Assembly (NCBI RefSeq): GCF_040939455.1
Contig: NC_134109.1
Location: 31,885,501-31,949,500 of the forward strand
Source of the DNA: Microcebus murinus
Lineage: Eukaryota; Chordata; Mammalia; Primates; Cheirogaleidae
Direction of reading: 5' to 3'
Length of the DNA: 64,000 nucleotides
This document shows, piece after piece, positions 52,700 through 64,000 of this stretch. The translations under genes and the position numbers were made by a program. A model generated the notes under the pieces. That model was not told the DNA's origin. It made no database searches and worked only from the letters and a program-made list of their open reading frames with translations. Each line of letters opens with the position of its first letter. Within the stretch, counting starts at the first letter, position 1.

Positions 52700-53034
52700 T
52701 TTTTTTTTTTTTTTTTTGAGACAGAGTCTCGCTTTGTTGCCCAGGCTAGAGTGAATGCCGTGGTGTCAGCCTAGTTCACCGCAACCTCCAACTCCTGGGC
52801 TCAAGCAATCCTCCTGCCTCAGCCTCCCGAGTAGCTGGGACGACAGGCATGCGCCAACATGCCCGGCTAATTTTTTCTATATATGTTAGTTGGCCAATTA
52901 ATTTCTTTCTATTTATAGTAGAGACAGGGTCTCGCTCTTGCTCAGGCTGGTTTTGAACTCCTGACCTCGAGCAATCCTCCCGCCTCAGCCTCCCAGAGTG
53001 CTAGGATTACAGGCATGAGCCACCTCGCCTGGCC
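52700..53034 (-). mobile_element. Alu (lemur type), young
   Basis: Flanked by ATACACTCTT, reusing the L1 target site. Confidence 0.93.
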
Positions 53035-53203
53035 ATACACTCTTAAATAACCAATGGGTCAAGGAAAAATATCACATGGGAAATTGCAAAATACTTTCAG
53101 ATGAGTGAAAACAAACATATAATATACAAAAACTTTTGAGATGCAGTTCAAATGAAGTTTGAAATAAATTAATGACTGTAAACACCTATTTTAAGAAGAA
53201 AGG

Positions 53204-53497
53204 ACTGAGAGCAGTGGCTTGTGCCTATTATCCCAGCATTTTGAGAAGCTGAGGTGGGAGGACTGCTTGTAGCTAGGAGTTCAATAATAGTCTGGGCAAC
53301 ATGGTGAGACCTGTTTCTATTAAAAAATTAGCCAGGCATGGTGGCATTTGTCCACAGTCCTAGCCACTTGAGAGGCTGAGGTGGGAAGATTGCTTGAGCC
53401 CAGGAATTTGAAGCTGCAGTGAGCGGTGATCATGCCACTGTACCCCAGTGACAGAATGAGGAACCTGTCTCTAAAAAAAGAACAAAAACAAAAAACA
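53204..53497 (+). mobile_element. Alu, old
   Basis: Divergent (GAGAGCAGTGGCTTGTGCC). Confidence 0.85.
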
Positions 53498-53588
53498 ACA
53501 GATAACCTTACAATTTCAGTAATTAGAAAAAGGAGACTAAACCCAAAGCAACAGAAGGAAGGAAATAGTAAAGACTAGAGCAGAAATA

Positions 53589-53931
53589 GGCCAGGCGCGG
53601 TAGCTCACGCCTGTAATCCTAGCACTCTGGGAGGCCGAGGCGGGTGGATCACTCAAGGTCAGGAGTTCGAAACCAGCCTGAGCAAGAGTGAGACCCCGTC
53701 TCTACTATAAATAGAAAGAAATTAATTGGCCAACTAATATATATAGAAAAAATTAGCCGAGCATGGTGGCACATGCCTGTAGTCCCAGCTACTCCGGAGG
53801 CTGAGGCAGCAAGATCGCTTGAGCCCAGGAGTTTGAGGTTGCTGTGAGCCAGGCTGACGCCAGGGCACTCACTCTAGCCTGGGCAACAAAGCGAGACTCT
53901 GTCTCAAAAAAAAAAAAAAAAAAAAAAAAAA
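53589..53931 (+). mobile_element. Alu (lemur type), young
   Basis: 16-bp perfect duplication GACTAGAGCAGAAATA. Confidence 0.95.
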
Positions 53932-54254
53932 GGACTAGAGCAGAAATAAATGAAGTAGAGAAGAAAAAACCAATATAATCAACAAACCAAAAGTAAGTTC
54001 TTTCAAAATATCAACAAAGTTGACAAACCTCTAACTAGACTGACCAGGGGGAAAAAAAAGGCATGACTCAAATTCCTAAAATTAGGAATGAAAGAGGTGA
54101 CATCACTACTAACTTTGCAGAAATAAGGGAACACTATGAACATGCCAACAAACTAGATGAATGAAACAGACAAATTTCTAGAAATAGACGAACTACCAAA
54201 ACTGAATCAAGAAGTAAAAAATATGAATAGAACTATAATGAGTAAAGAAATTGA

Positions 54255-54624
<370 letters not shown>

Positions 54625-54648
54625 AACAATCACAATCTTTCACACCTT

Positions 54649-54970
54649 CTGGGTGCAGTGGCTCACGCCTGTAATCCTGGCACTCTGGGAGACTGAGGCG
54701 GCTGGATCATTTGAGCCCTGGAGTTGGAGACCAGCCTGAGCAAGAGCAAGACCCCCGCCTCTACTAAAAAAATAGAAAGAAATTAGCTGGACAACTAAAA
54801 TTATATAGAAAAAATTAGCCGGGCATGGTGGCATATGCCTGTAGTCCCAGCTATTCAGGAGGCTGAGGCAGAAGGATCATTTGAGCCCAGGAGTTTGAGG
54901 TTGCTGTGAGCTAGGATGATGCCATGGCACTCTAGCCTGGGCAACAGAGTCTGTCTCAAAAAAAAAAAAG
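54649..54970 (+). mobile_element. Alu
   Basis: AATCTTTCACAC flanks; inserted just after the previous Alu. Confidence 0.92.
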
Positions 54971-55440
54971 AATCTTTCACACAAAGCAAAGTAAAGCCCA
55001 GGCTAGATGGCTTCCCTTGTGAATTATACTAAACCTTTAAAAAAGAATTAACATCCTCATTTGTATAGTAGTGAACATTAATAAAAAAATAAAAACAAAA
55101 ATAAAAAAGAATTAATATTAATCCTTCACAAACTCTTGTAAAAAATAGAGGAGGGTGTACTTTCTAACTCATTTTATGAGGCTAGTATTATCCTTATACC
55201 AAAACCAGACAAAGAAATCACAAGAAACAAAATCTGCAGCTCAAAATTCCTTATGAATATAGTTACAAAAATCCTCAACAAAATATTAGCAAAGTGAATC
55301 CAGCAACATACAAAAAGGAGTATACACCATGACCAAGTAGGGTTTATCTCAGGAATGAAAAGTTGGTTTAATATATGAAAATCAATCAACATAATACACC
55401 ATACTAATAGAATATAGGACAAAAATCATATGATCATCTT

Positions 55441-55750
55441 GTGCTTTTTTAGACAGAGTCTCACTCTGTTGACCGGGCTGGAGTGCTGTGGCATCAGCTT
55501 AGCTAACAGCAACCTCAAACTCCTGGGCTCAAGCAATCCTCCTGCCTCAGCCTCCCGAGTAGCTGGGACTACAGGCATACGCCACCATGCCCAACTAATT
55601 TTTTCTATATATATATTAGTTGGCCAATTAATTTCTTTCTATTTATAGTAGAGACGGGGTCTCGCTCTTGCTCAGGCTGGTTTCGAACTCCTGACCTCGA
55701 GCAATCCGCCCACCTCAGCCTCCCAGAGTGTTAGGATTACAGGTGTGAGC
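55441..55750 (-). mobile_element. Alu (lemur type), missing its first bases
   Basis: ATATGATCATCTT on both flanks. The 5' end lacks the usual GGCCGGGCG. Confidence 0.93.
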
Positions 55751-56513
55751 CATATGATCATCTTAATAAACAAAAACCATTTGACAAAATCCAACACGTT
55801 TTCATGATAAAAGTATTCTATAACTAGGAATAGAAGAAAACTTCTGTAGTCTAATAAACAGTATCTGCATAAGATTCATAGCTAACATAATATTAAATGA
55901 TAACTAAAAGACTAAAACCTTCCCCCTAATATAAGAAATAAGACAAGATATCTGCTCTTACTACTTCCATTCAACATTGTAGTAGAGGTTCTAGTCAAGG
56001 CAATTAGGCAAGAAAAAGATATAGAAGGCACCCAGATTAAAAAAGAAGTAAAACTATTTCTTTTAACAGATGACATGATTTGTACATAGAACATTTAAGG
56101 AAGCCATAAAAAAACTATTAAGCTAATAAATAGGTTAAGCAGGGTACAAAGTCAATATATAAAAATCTACTGTATGTCTATATACTAGTAATTCAATGGA
56201 AGAAAGAATCATCCTTTAAACAAATGGTGCTGGGATGACAGGATATCCACATGCAAAAGAATGAAGTTGGACCCCTACCTCACACCATATACAAAAATTA
56301 ACTCAAAATGAATCATATATATAACTGTAAGATCTAAAACTATAAAACTCTTAGAAGAAATATCGAGTAAACATTTGTGACCTTGTATTAGGCAGTGGTT
56401 TCTTAGATATGACATGAAAAGCAAAAATGACAAAAGAAAAAAATATATAATTGGGGCTTATCAAAATTAAAAATTTTGTGCTTCAAAGAAAACAATCAAG
56501 AGAGTGAGTGCTT

Positions 56514-56844
56514 CATCTTATATTTTCATGGTTAGAGCTGGTTAGACCATACTACTAAGTGAAGTATCCCAAGAATGGAAAAACAAGCACCACATATACT
56601 CACCAGCAAACTGGTATTAACTGAGCAGCACCTAAGTGGACACATAGGAACTACAGTAATTGGGTATTATGCAGGGGGGAGGGGGGAGGGGGGAGGGGGT
56701 GGGTATATACATACATAATGAGTGAGACGTGCACCGTCAGGGGGATGGTCACACTGGAAGGTCGGACTTGTGTGTGTGGGGAAGGGCATTTATTGAAACC
56801 TTAAAATTTGTACCCCCATAATATGCCGAAATAAAAAAAAAAAA
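56514..56844 (+). mobile_element. Young 5'-truncated L1 3' end
   Basis: It ends CCGAAATAAAAAAAAAAAA and is flanked by a direct repeat AAGAGAGTGAGTGCTT (56498-56513) and the same at about 56843-56858. It contains the G-run tract at 56,674-56,704. It interrupts the first bases of the U6 retrocopy. Confidence 0.9.
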
Positions 56845-56852
56845 GAGAGTGA

Positions 56853-56929
56853 GTGCTTGCTTTGGCAGCATATATACTAATTGGAATGATACAGAGAAGA
56901 TTAGCATGATCCCTGCAAAAAAAAAAAAA
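56853..56929 (+). pseudogene. RNU6-pseudogene: U6 snRNA retrocopy, 3'-truncated with poly(A)
   Basis: GTGCTTGCTTTGGCAGCATA through GATTAGCATGATCCCTGC matches U6 from its first base to about position 65, followed by about 13 A. The flanks suggest insertion into old L1 at AAGAAAGTGA. Its first six bases are duplicated upstream at 56508-56513 because a young L1 inserted there. Confidence 0.9.
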
Positions 56930-57830
56930 GAAAGTGAAAAGACAACCCAAAGAATGGGAAAAAATATTTACAAATCATATGTCTGATAAGGAAATTGTAT
57001 CTAGAATATGTAAAGAACTCTTATTAACTTGGAATAAAAAGACAAACACTCAATTTAAAAATGGGCAAAGGATCTAAATAGACATTTCTCCAACAAAGAT
57101 ATGTAAATGTCCAATAAGTACATGAAAATGTGCTCAACATCAATAGCCATCAGGGAATTGCAAATCACTTCAACTACTAGTATGGTTATAATAAAAAACA
57201 TTGGCAGAGATGTGGAAAAATAAGAACCCTCATACATTGCCTGTGGGAATGTAAAATGGTCAGCTGGTATGAAAAACAGTTTGGCACTTCCTCATAAAGT
57301 TAAACATAAAGTTACCATATAACCCAGCTATTGCCGTACTAGGTTTATACCCAAAAGAAATAAAAACATTGTCTACACAAAAACTTGTATACAAATGTTA
57401 ATAGAGGTAATATTCATAACAGCCAAAAAGTGAAAGCAGCCCAAATGCCCATCAACTAATGAATGATTAACAATATACAATATCCAAATATGTATATTTG
57501 GTCTAAAAAAAGAATGGAGTACTGATACATGCTACAATATGGGTCAATCTTGAAAACATTATGCCAAATGAAAGAAGCCAGACAAAAGCCATCTATTGTA
57601 TGATTCCACTCATGTAAAATATGCAGAATAGGCAAATCCATAGAGACAGCAGTTAGATTAGTAGTTGTCAGGGAGGAAGGGAGAGTGACTGCTAATGTGT
57701 ATGGGCTTTTTTGGTGGGTGATGAAATGTTCTGAAATTAGATAGTGGTGATGGTTGTACCGCTTTGTGAATATACTAAAAACCACTGAACTGTACGCTTC
57801 AAAAGGGTGAATCTTATGGTATGTCAGTTA

Positions 57831-58240
<410 letters not shown>

Positions 58241-58529
58241 GGCATATGTCCTATAGATATTGTTGGAGAAATTTGTATTGAATAAATGTGTCTTTTTTTT
58301 CCAACATTGTAATTGACTGCTATCTATTTGAGATGACCAATAAATAACTTATCCTTTAAAATTTAAATGTTACAGTTAACTTATATGTATATTTGAGGCA
58401 TTGATCTTTGCCTGAATTAATATCTCTTATCTATATAGTAGCAATTTATTTTAAAGTTGAAAATATTTTTAGGAAAAAAATTTCTGAGCATATTAGTATT
58501 CATATGTAGCATTTAATGTACTAAAATTT

Positions 58530-58858
58530 TTTTTTTTTTTTTTGAGACAGAGTCTCGCTTTCTTGCCTAGGCTAGAGTGAGTGCCGTGGCGTCAGCCTAG
58601 CTCACAGCAACCTCAAACTCCTGGGCTTAAGCAATCCTACTGCCTCAGCCTCCCGAGTTGCTGAGACTACAGGCATGAGCCACCATGCCCGGCTAATTTT
58701 TTATATATATATATTAGTTGGCCAATTAATTTCTTTCTATTTTTATAGTAGAGACGGGGTCTCGCTCAGGCTGGTTTTGAACTCCTGACCTTGAGCAATC
58801 CGCCCGCCTCGGCCTCCCAGAGTGCTAGGATTACAAGCGTGAGCCACCGCGCCCGGCC
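58530..58858 (-). mobile_element. Alu (lemur type), young
   Basis: TAATGTACTAAAATTT duplicated (16 bp). Confidence 0.95.
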
Positions 58859-59361
58859 TAATGTACTAAAATTTAATAAAAGTTTGAGAAGGGGCTTAGT
58901 ATTTTCTTAGTTAAAAAAACCCCACACAATTTCTGACGTTTGAGCATTTCCTTAGCATTTAGTCAGTTATTAAAGGTTCCTTGCTCTTTCTTCAGTGACA
59001 TTTGAGCCAAACAAAATAGAAGACAAGGAGTAAATGAATTTTTGGGAACTCTACATTTGACCAGTATACGATCCATGGTAAAGCAATTAAGTAAGAGTTC
59101 TTGTGTTAGGCAATTTCCATATCTTAGTGTTTCCAGAATGAAATTTCTAAAACAATGTTTCAAGGATTCCTGAATATGAATGTTAATACACATAAGTTTT
59201 TGGGTCTAGGTAAGAAAAATATGAATTTTTCACCCCTCTCCCTCTTTGTCTACACATTCTCTGCAGTGGCACAATTACTCAGGAGTAATTTCATCTGCTA
59301 CTTTAAACCTAAGTACACTGGCTTTTTCACTTTAAATACCTTTATGAAAAAAGCAAAGCTC

Positions 59362-59402
59362 TTCCCAACCTGATTCTGGTAAAAAAAAAAAAAAAAAAAA
59401 AA
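59362..59402 (+). mobile_element. Minimal poly(A)-tailed insertion
   Basis: TTCCCAACCTGATTCTGGT plus about 22 A lies between two copies of AAAAAAGCAAAGCTC (59347-59361 and 59397-59411). The source is unknown. Confidence 0.75.
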
Positions 59403-59500
59403 GCAAAGCTCATATATGGTCACCGAGGTTGACTAAATGTTTTTATTATATAGTTATGTACAATAGTATTAGTTTGCAATAAATGACACAAAAGACTATG

Positions 59501-59846
59501 TTGGTCGGGCAAGGTGGCTCACGTCTGTAATCCTAGCATTCTGGGAGGCCGAGGTGGGCAGATTGTTTGAGCTCAGGAGTTCAAGACCAGCTTGAGCAAA
59601 AGCAAGACCCCAACTTTACTAAAAAAATAGAAATTAGCTGGACAACTAAAAATATATAGAAAAAAATATTAGTCTGGCATGATGGCACATGCCTGTAGTC
59701 CCAGCTACTTGGGAGGCTAAGGCAGTAGGATTGCTTGAGCCCAGGAGTTTGAGGTTGCTATGAGCTAAGCTGATGCCATGGCACTCTAACCTAGGCAACA
59801 GAGTGAGACTCTGTCTCAAAAAAAAAAACAACACACAAAACAACAA
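59501..59846 (+). mobile_element. Alu
   Basis: AAAAGACTATGTT/AAAGGACTATGTT flanks. Confidence 0.92.
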
Positions 59847-59865
59847 AGGACTATGTTAAATTCTT

Positions 59866-60009
59866 TCTAATTTTTTTTTAGTGTGTGGGGGGAGAGCATG
59901 TCTCGCTCTTGCTCATGCTGGTCTCAAACTCCTGACCTCAAGTGATCCTCCCGCTTGGCCTCCCAGAGTGCTAGGATTGGATTACAGGTGTGAGCTACCT
60001 GATCTGGCT
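59866..60009 (-). mobile_element. Alu fragment
   Basis: Left-arm piece only; contains a GGATT duplication. Confidence 0.8.
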
Positions 60010-60017
60010 TAAATTCT

Positions 60018-60348
60018 TTTTTTTTTTTTTTTTGAGACAGTCTCACTTTGTTGCCCAGGCTAGAGTGAGTGCCGTGGCATCAGCCTAGCTCACAGCAACC
60101 TCAAACTCCTGGGCACAAGTAATCCTTCTGCCTCATCCTCCCGAATAGCTGGGACTGCAGGCATGTGCCACCATGCCCAGCTAATATTTTCTATATATAT
60201 TAGTTGGCCAATTAATTTCTTTCTATTTATAGTAGAGACGGGGTCTTGCTCTTGCTCAGGCTGGTTTTGAACTCCTGACTTCGAGCAATCCTCCCGCCTC
60301 GGCCTCCCAGAGTGCTAGGATTACAGGCGTGAGCCACCATCCCCTGCC
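60018..60348 (-). mobile_element. Alu (lemur type)
   Basis: TTAAATTCTT on both flanks. Confidence 0.93.
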
Positions 60349-60416
60349 TTAAATTCTTAATAAAAGCAAATAGATAGCATGGAGCATGAGCCTCTGAAGT
60401 TAGTTATATTATAGGT

Positions 60417-60598
60417 AGGGTTGCCAGATTGAGCAAATAAAAATTCAGGATGCCTAATTCAATTTGAATTTCAAATAAACAATAATTATTTTAGTATAAG
60501 TATATCCCAAATATTCCATGGGCTATACTAAAACATTATTCATTGTTTCTCTGAAATTTATACTCAATTGGATGTCCTATATTTTATCTGACAACCCT
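60417..60598. mobile_element. Near-palindromic MITE-like repeat
   Basis: 182 bp with termini AGGGTTGCCAGAT and ATCTGACAACCCT. The inner arms CAATAATTATTTTAGTATA and TATACTAAAACATTATTC also pair. No coding capacity. Confidence 0.6.
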
Positions 60599-62076
60599 AA
60601 TTATGAGAATAGGGAGAGATTTTATTCACTCTCCTTACAAAAAGCTGCCCAGATCATAAATAGGATAGAAACATACTAGGTGGTCCTACATTTCTGCTCT
60701 TACTGGTCACTGAACAGTTAAGGAAGTTTACAGCAAAGTCCTAGAATTGGGATGGCATGTGACCAGATACTGGTCTATTTTCAGGCTGAGGTAAATGGGA
60801 CAGTTTTTCTAAGGATTGGGGAAAAGAGAATCACATTTAAAGTTATGGAGAAGGGGTAAGTGCCTAAGAGGGGAGAGGAGGGTGTATTTTATATATTGCC
60901 ACAGTAAAGGCCATTTCAAACATTATTACTGTGCTCATCTCCTCAACCCCAGGCAAATAAGGTAGGTATAAATGATGGCCTTATAAATTGGAAAGAGCCA
61001 GAGGGCCCATTTTTGAATGTGTGAATTGAACATGCTGTTTAAAGGAATAGTGAGATGGGAAACTGGCCTTGCAATGAATGGACTCCACTGGAATGAAGCA
61101 CCAATACCTCAAACTCACACATTCAAAACAAAAATCATTATCTTCCCTTTCAAAACCCTTTCCACTAAGTTCATTCATGTATACAGCAAATATTAAAGTA
61201 GCCACTAAGTGCACACAAGTGCTGGCCCTGGACATCCATCCTTGAACAGAACAGGCATGGTCCCTGCTGTCAGAGAGCTTACAGTGGAGTAGGGGAGACC
61301 ATCATATAATCACAAAAATAAATGATTACACGTTATGATATTGTTATGAAGGAAGGATGTTTGGTACTATAAATCTTTAATCAAGCTGGTACATTACTAT
61401 TGATCTGTATGTGGCAATTATAATGAATAAATATTATGGATTATTATAAATATCCTGAGAATAAAATCTTTTAAAAGAAAGCACTACACATTTTCTTTCC
61501 TATTTAGGGGGAAAATATTGCATTAAAACTCTAATTTCTGGAATTTGGTAAATGTCTATTTAGTAATGTTTGTTATAATATAGTAGACTATTATGTTAAA
61601 CACTTGCATATTTGCTATTAGTATGATTAATCTTATTTATCAGTCATCGCACAAAAAGTAGTAGAGACTTTTGCTTGACTGGTGAACCTCTTCCATGTTT
61701 TCAGCCCATCTTTTCAATGGTGGTTGTACTCACCACCCCTGTGCCATCTCTGGACCAGAGGATGTAATTCCTGCTAAATTGAAAGGCAAAACTGACACCT
61801 GCCTATTTCAGTAGCTTATTACCACTTAATGATAGAGCATAACTTCTAGGAAAAGTAATACAATACCTTGAAAAGAGGACTTTTAACTGTATCTGGTAGA
61901 ATTCCAAAGCACTTAACACCCACTGAGGTCAACACAGTGACTCCCATCCTTCTGAAGTGCCGCTACTTCTGGCCTGAAACACAGCTGCTGGTTAACAGCC
62001 GTACAACCTCAGAGCTCCCCACTCTTGACCTTTAAGAGGAGCTCAACGCACCCAATTAAATAATATGTGTCGCTAT
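60599..62076. other. Intergenic DNA upstream of DCAF5
   Basis: No gene seen. A segment at about 61,205-61,340 (TGGTCCCTGCTGTCAGAGAG) looks like a diverged mammalian-wide repeat. Confidence 0.6.
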
Positions 62077-62392
<316 letters not shown>

Positions 62393-63095
62393 ATCCCTTT
62401 TTTCGAATAATGCTTCTTGTATCTTGCAAATCTATCTGGAGTGTTAAAAATTTATAGGGGGGGAGGGGCGGGTGCACTAACAAAATCCCCAGGCCACCTT
62501 CCTGCAAGTGTCCAGTCCTACTAACTCCTGGTTCTCCCCCGACCCCCAGTCCCCAACCCCCAATCCCATGGACAGGGCTAGGGCAGCCCCAGGAAGAGCA
62601 GCACTGAGGGACGAGGATCCGAGCCTCTGGCCGCAGTCCTTCCCCCACCTCTGGCCCCGTTTTCCCCAACTAGTCCAGGCGCCCGGCCTCTAGGCTGCAG
62701 GGGACCCGCCAGCGGCCGGGGGTGGGGGGTTGGGCGAGCCCGCAGCCCCGCGGCAGCTCAGATTGTTATGCGGGTCCAACTTCAAGGAGTGCGGCCCGCC
62801 CAGCGCGACCCTGGTCCCCGTGCGGGAAGCAGCTGCAGCGGAGGAAGCGCAGCCGGCGCCCGCAGTCTCCAGGCCAGCCGCCCGCGACGGGGGAGGGGAA
62901 GGCCGCCGCCCGCGTTCTCAGGGCCCCGGAGGCCGGCGGAAGGGCCGCGCATCGCGGAAGCTCCGCCGCAGCTGAGGATCAGCTGCTGGAGGAGGCGGAG
63001 AAGGAGAGGGCGGAGCTTAGGGGGGAAGGAGAGGGAGGGGACCGTCAGGAAGCCGCGAACGCCACCGAGTGTCTGCACACCTCGCTCTGCCTGCC

Positions 63096-63107
63096 ATGGC
63101 TGGTTAA
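63096..63107 (+). promoter_or_regulatory. Three-codon uORF in the DCAF5 5' UTR
   Basis: CTGCC ATG GCT GGT TAA: a strong Kozak context with G at +4, ending 112 nt before the main ATG. Its effect depends on the TSS being upstream of 63,096. Confidence 0.6.
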
Positions 63108-63219
63108 AGAACCATCCGGATCGCAGCGCGGGGGGAGGGCTGGGTGGGGGGAGAGCGGCGGCCGCGCGTGAGGCCGAGGGAGGGGCGGCGGCGCGAGCGG
63201 CGGCGGCGGCGGTTCCAGC

Positions 63220-63433
63220 ATGAAGAGGAGAGCTGGCCTGGGGGGCAGCATGAGGTCAGTGGTGGGCTTCTTGTCCCAGCGGGGCTTGCATGGGGACCCC
63301 CTGCTCACTCAGGACTTTCAGAGGAGACGCCTGCGGGGCTGCAGAAACCTCTACAAGAAGGACCTCCTCGGCCACTTCGGCTGTGTCAATGCCATTGAAT
63401 TCTCCAACAATGGAGGCCAGTGGCTGGTCTCAG
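63220..63433 (+). CDS. DCAF5: DCAF5 (WDR22), first coding exon (partial gene)
   Basis: The ATG at 63220 opens MKRRAGLGGSMRSVVGFLSQ and continues 71 codons plus one base to the donor TCTCAG|GTAAAT (63434). The last part, LLGHFGCVNAIEFSNNGGQW, is the start of the first WD40 repeat. DCAF5 is a WD40 substrate receptor for the CUL4-DDB1 ubiquitin ligase, by established family knowledge. The start has A at -3. A second in-frame ATG occurs at codon 11. The rest of the protein lies beyond the window. EXD2 is divergently oriented about 27 kb away. Confidence 0.96.
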
Positions 63434-64000
63434 GTAAATCAACCCCCTTCCCCTCCCCGCGCCTCCCAGCCCCCTTCCAACCTCCCCCTTTCGCTTTCCC
63501 TCGCCACCCTCCTCCTGCCCTCCGTCCCCACCCCTCCCTTCTCAACCCCCCTTCTGCGGTGGGAAGGTTTGGTGTCAGATTAAAACCATTGCAGGGGGAG
63601 GGGAAGGAGAGGATGTCTTCTATAAAAAAGATCTAAAATGGTTGACAGCTCCTTAATTCGCTTTATCCTAAGTGCAAAGTGATCTCTCCTGAAGACTGCC
63701 CTGAAAGTGTGGGTCGGGGAGGGGGGCGAGGTTATCGCTCGACAAAGTTTGACGGCAAACTCTTCCTCCACGTACTTTAAAAGGTGCGGGGGGCATTTTT
63801 AGGATTTGGATGGGGAGGAGGCCGAGGCGCGCCGGAGGCAAGGGGGAGTTCGAGCCCCTGTCCGCGGTGTCAAGAAGGGGTGTTGGGGGCCCGGAGCCGG
63901 GCGGTGACAGGCCCTGACGCCAAGGGGCTGGGGGCTGCGACCCGAGGGCTGGCGGGGTCAGCGGAGGGGAGGTGACTGGCGGGCGGTCGCTGTTGGCCAC
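63434..64000 (+). other. DCAF5 intron 1 (start)
   Basis: GC-rich, with no repeat or further exon identified before the window ends. Confidence 0.8.

Larger units (their letters stand above)
62640..63600 (+). promoter_or_regulatory. DCAF5 CpG-island promoter and 5' UTR
   Basis: Very high GC and CpG density begins abruptly after the last Alu. There are GC boxes (GGAGGCGGAG, AGGGCGGAGC near 63,006-63,020) and a short GGC/CGG repeat at about 63,186-63,213. The TSS cannot be fixed. Confidence 0.8.

Noticed and set aside
56853..56916. Functional U6 snRNA gene
   Set aside because: 3' third missing, poly(A) instead of a T-run terminator, and L1 in place of the U6 upstream promoter.
62722..63223. 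Overlapping 150-codon plus-strand frames upstream of DCAF5
   Set aside because: Low-complexity Arg/Gly/Ala/Pro translation of the CpG-island 5' UTR, open because stop codons are rare in GC-rich DNA.

Overview
This is nuclear genomic DNA of a primate, almost certainly a Malagasy lemur. The clue is the Alu type. More than 50 Alu copies are visible, and the younger ones carry an AT-rich inter-arm segment (TTAATTGGCCAACTAATATATA) plus the right-arm wording GTGAGCTAGGCTGACGCCA, which I associate with lemuriform Alus. A young L1 3' end with a long G-run tract appears twice. The species cannot be fixed from the sequence alone.

Layout. Two protein-coding genes lie head to head, about 27 kb apart. 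EXD2 (3'-5' exonuclease domain-containing 2) occupies the minus strand from about 0.53 to 35.9 kb. All eight coding exons can be placed with GT/AG junctions and matching phases, giving an intact 620-codon frame. Its CpG-rich promoter and a 5' untranslated exon lie at 35.3-35.9 kb. DCAF5 (formerly WDR22) starts on the plus strand at the right edge: a CpG island from about 62.6 kb and the first coding exon at 63,220-63,433. The remainder of DCAF5 lies outside the window. The EXD2/DCAF5 arrangement matches my recollection of human 14q24.

The most notable accessory element is a 6.8 kb endogenous retrovirus (11,165-17,941) in EXD2 intron 4, in antisense orientation. It has two 453-bp LTRs differing at 9 positions, a 6-bp target duplication (GACAAG) and a tRNA-Lys(1,2)-type primer site. 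Its gag-pro(dUTPase/protease/G-patch)-pol is of betaretrovirus type D, and its env is of gammaretrovirus type. Every coding region is broken or truncated: there are stops and a frameshift in gag, a C-homopolymer frameshift in the dUTPase, stops in pol, and a deletion joining the pol connection region to mid-SU. The env TM part is still open. Between env and the 3' LTR lies a long hairpin with two ATGACGGG/CCTAAGACAG internal loops, which I read as a constitutive transport element (CTE).

The rest is a dense layer of retroposons: Alus, old L1/HAL1/L2/MIR, Tigger/MER2, and several solo LTRs including one family present twice in opposite orientation. There is also a full-length 7SL RNA retrocopy with perfect target duplications, a U6 snRNA retrocopy split by a young L1, an MRPL18 processed pseudogene, and two very short poly(A)-tailed insertions. 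No tRNA gene, CRISPR array or bacterial-type operon is present. Most long open frames outside the exons fall in Alu, LTR or GC-rich untranslated DNA and are not genes.
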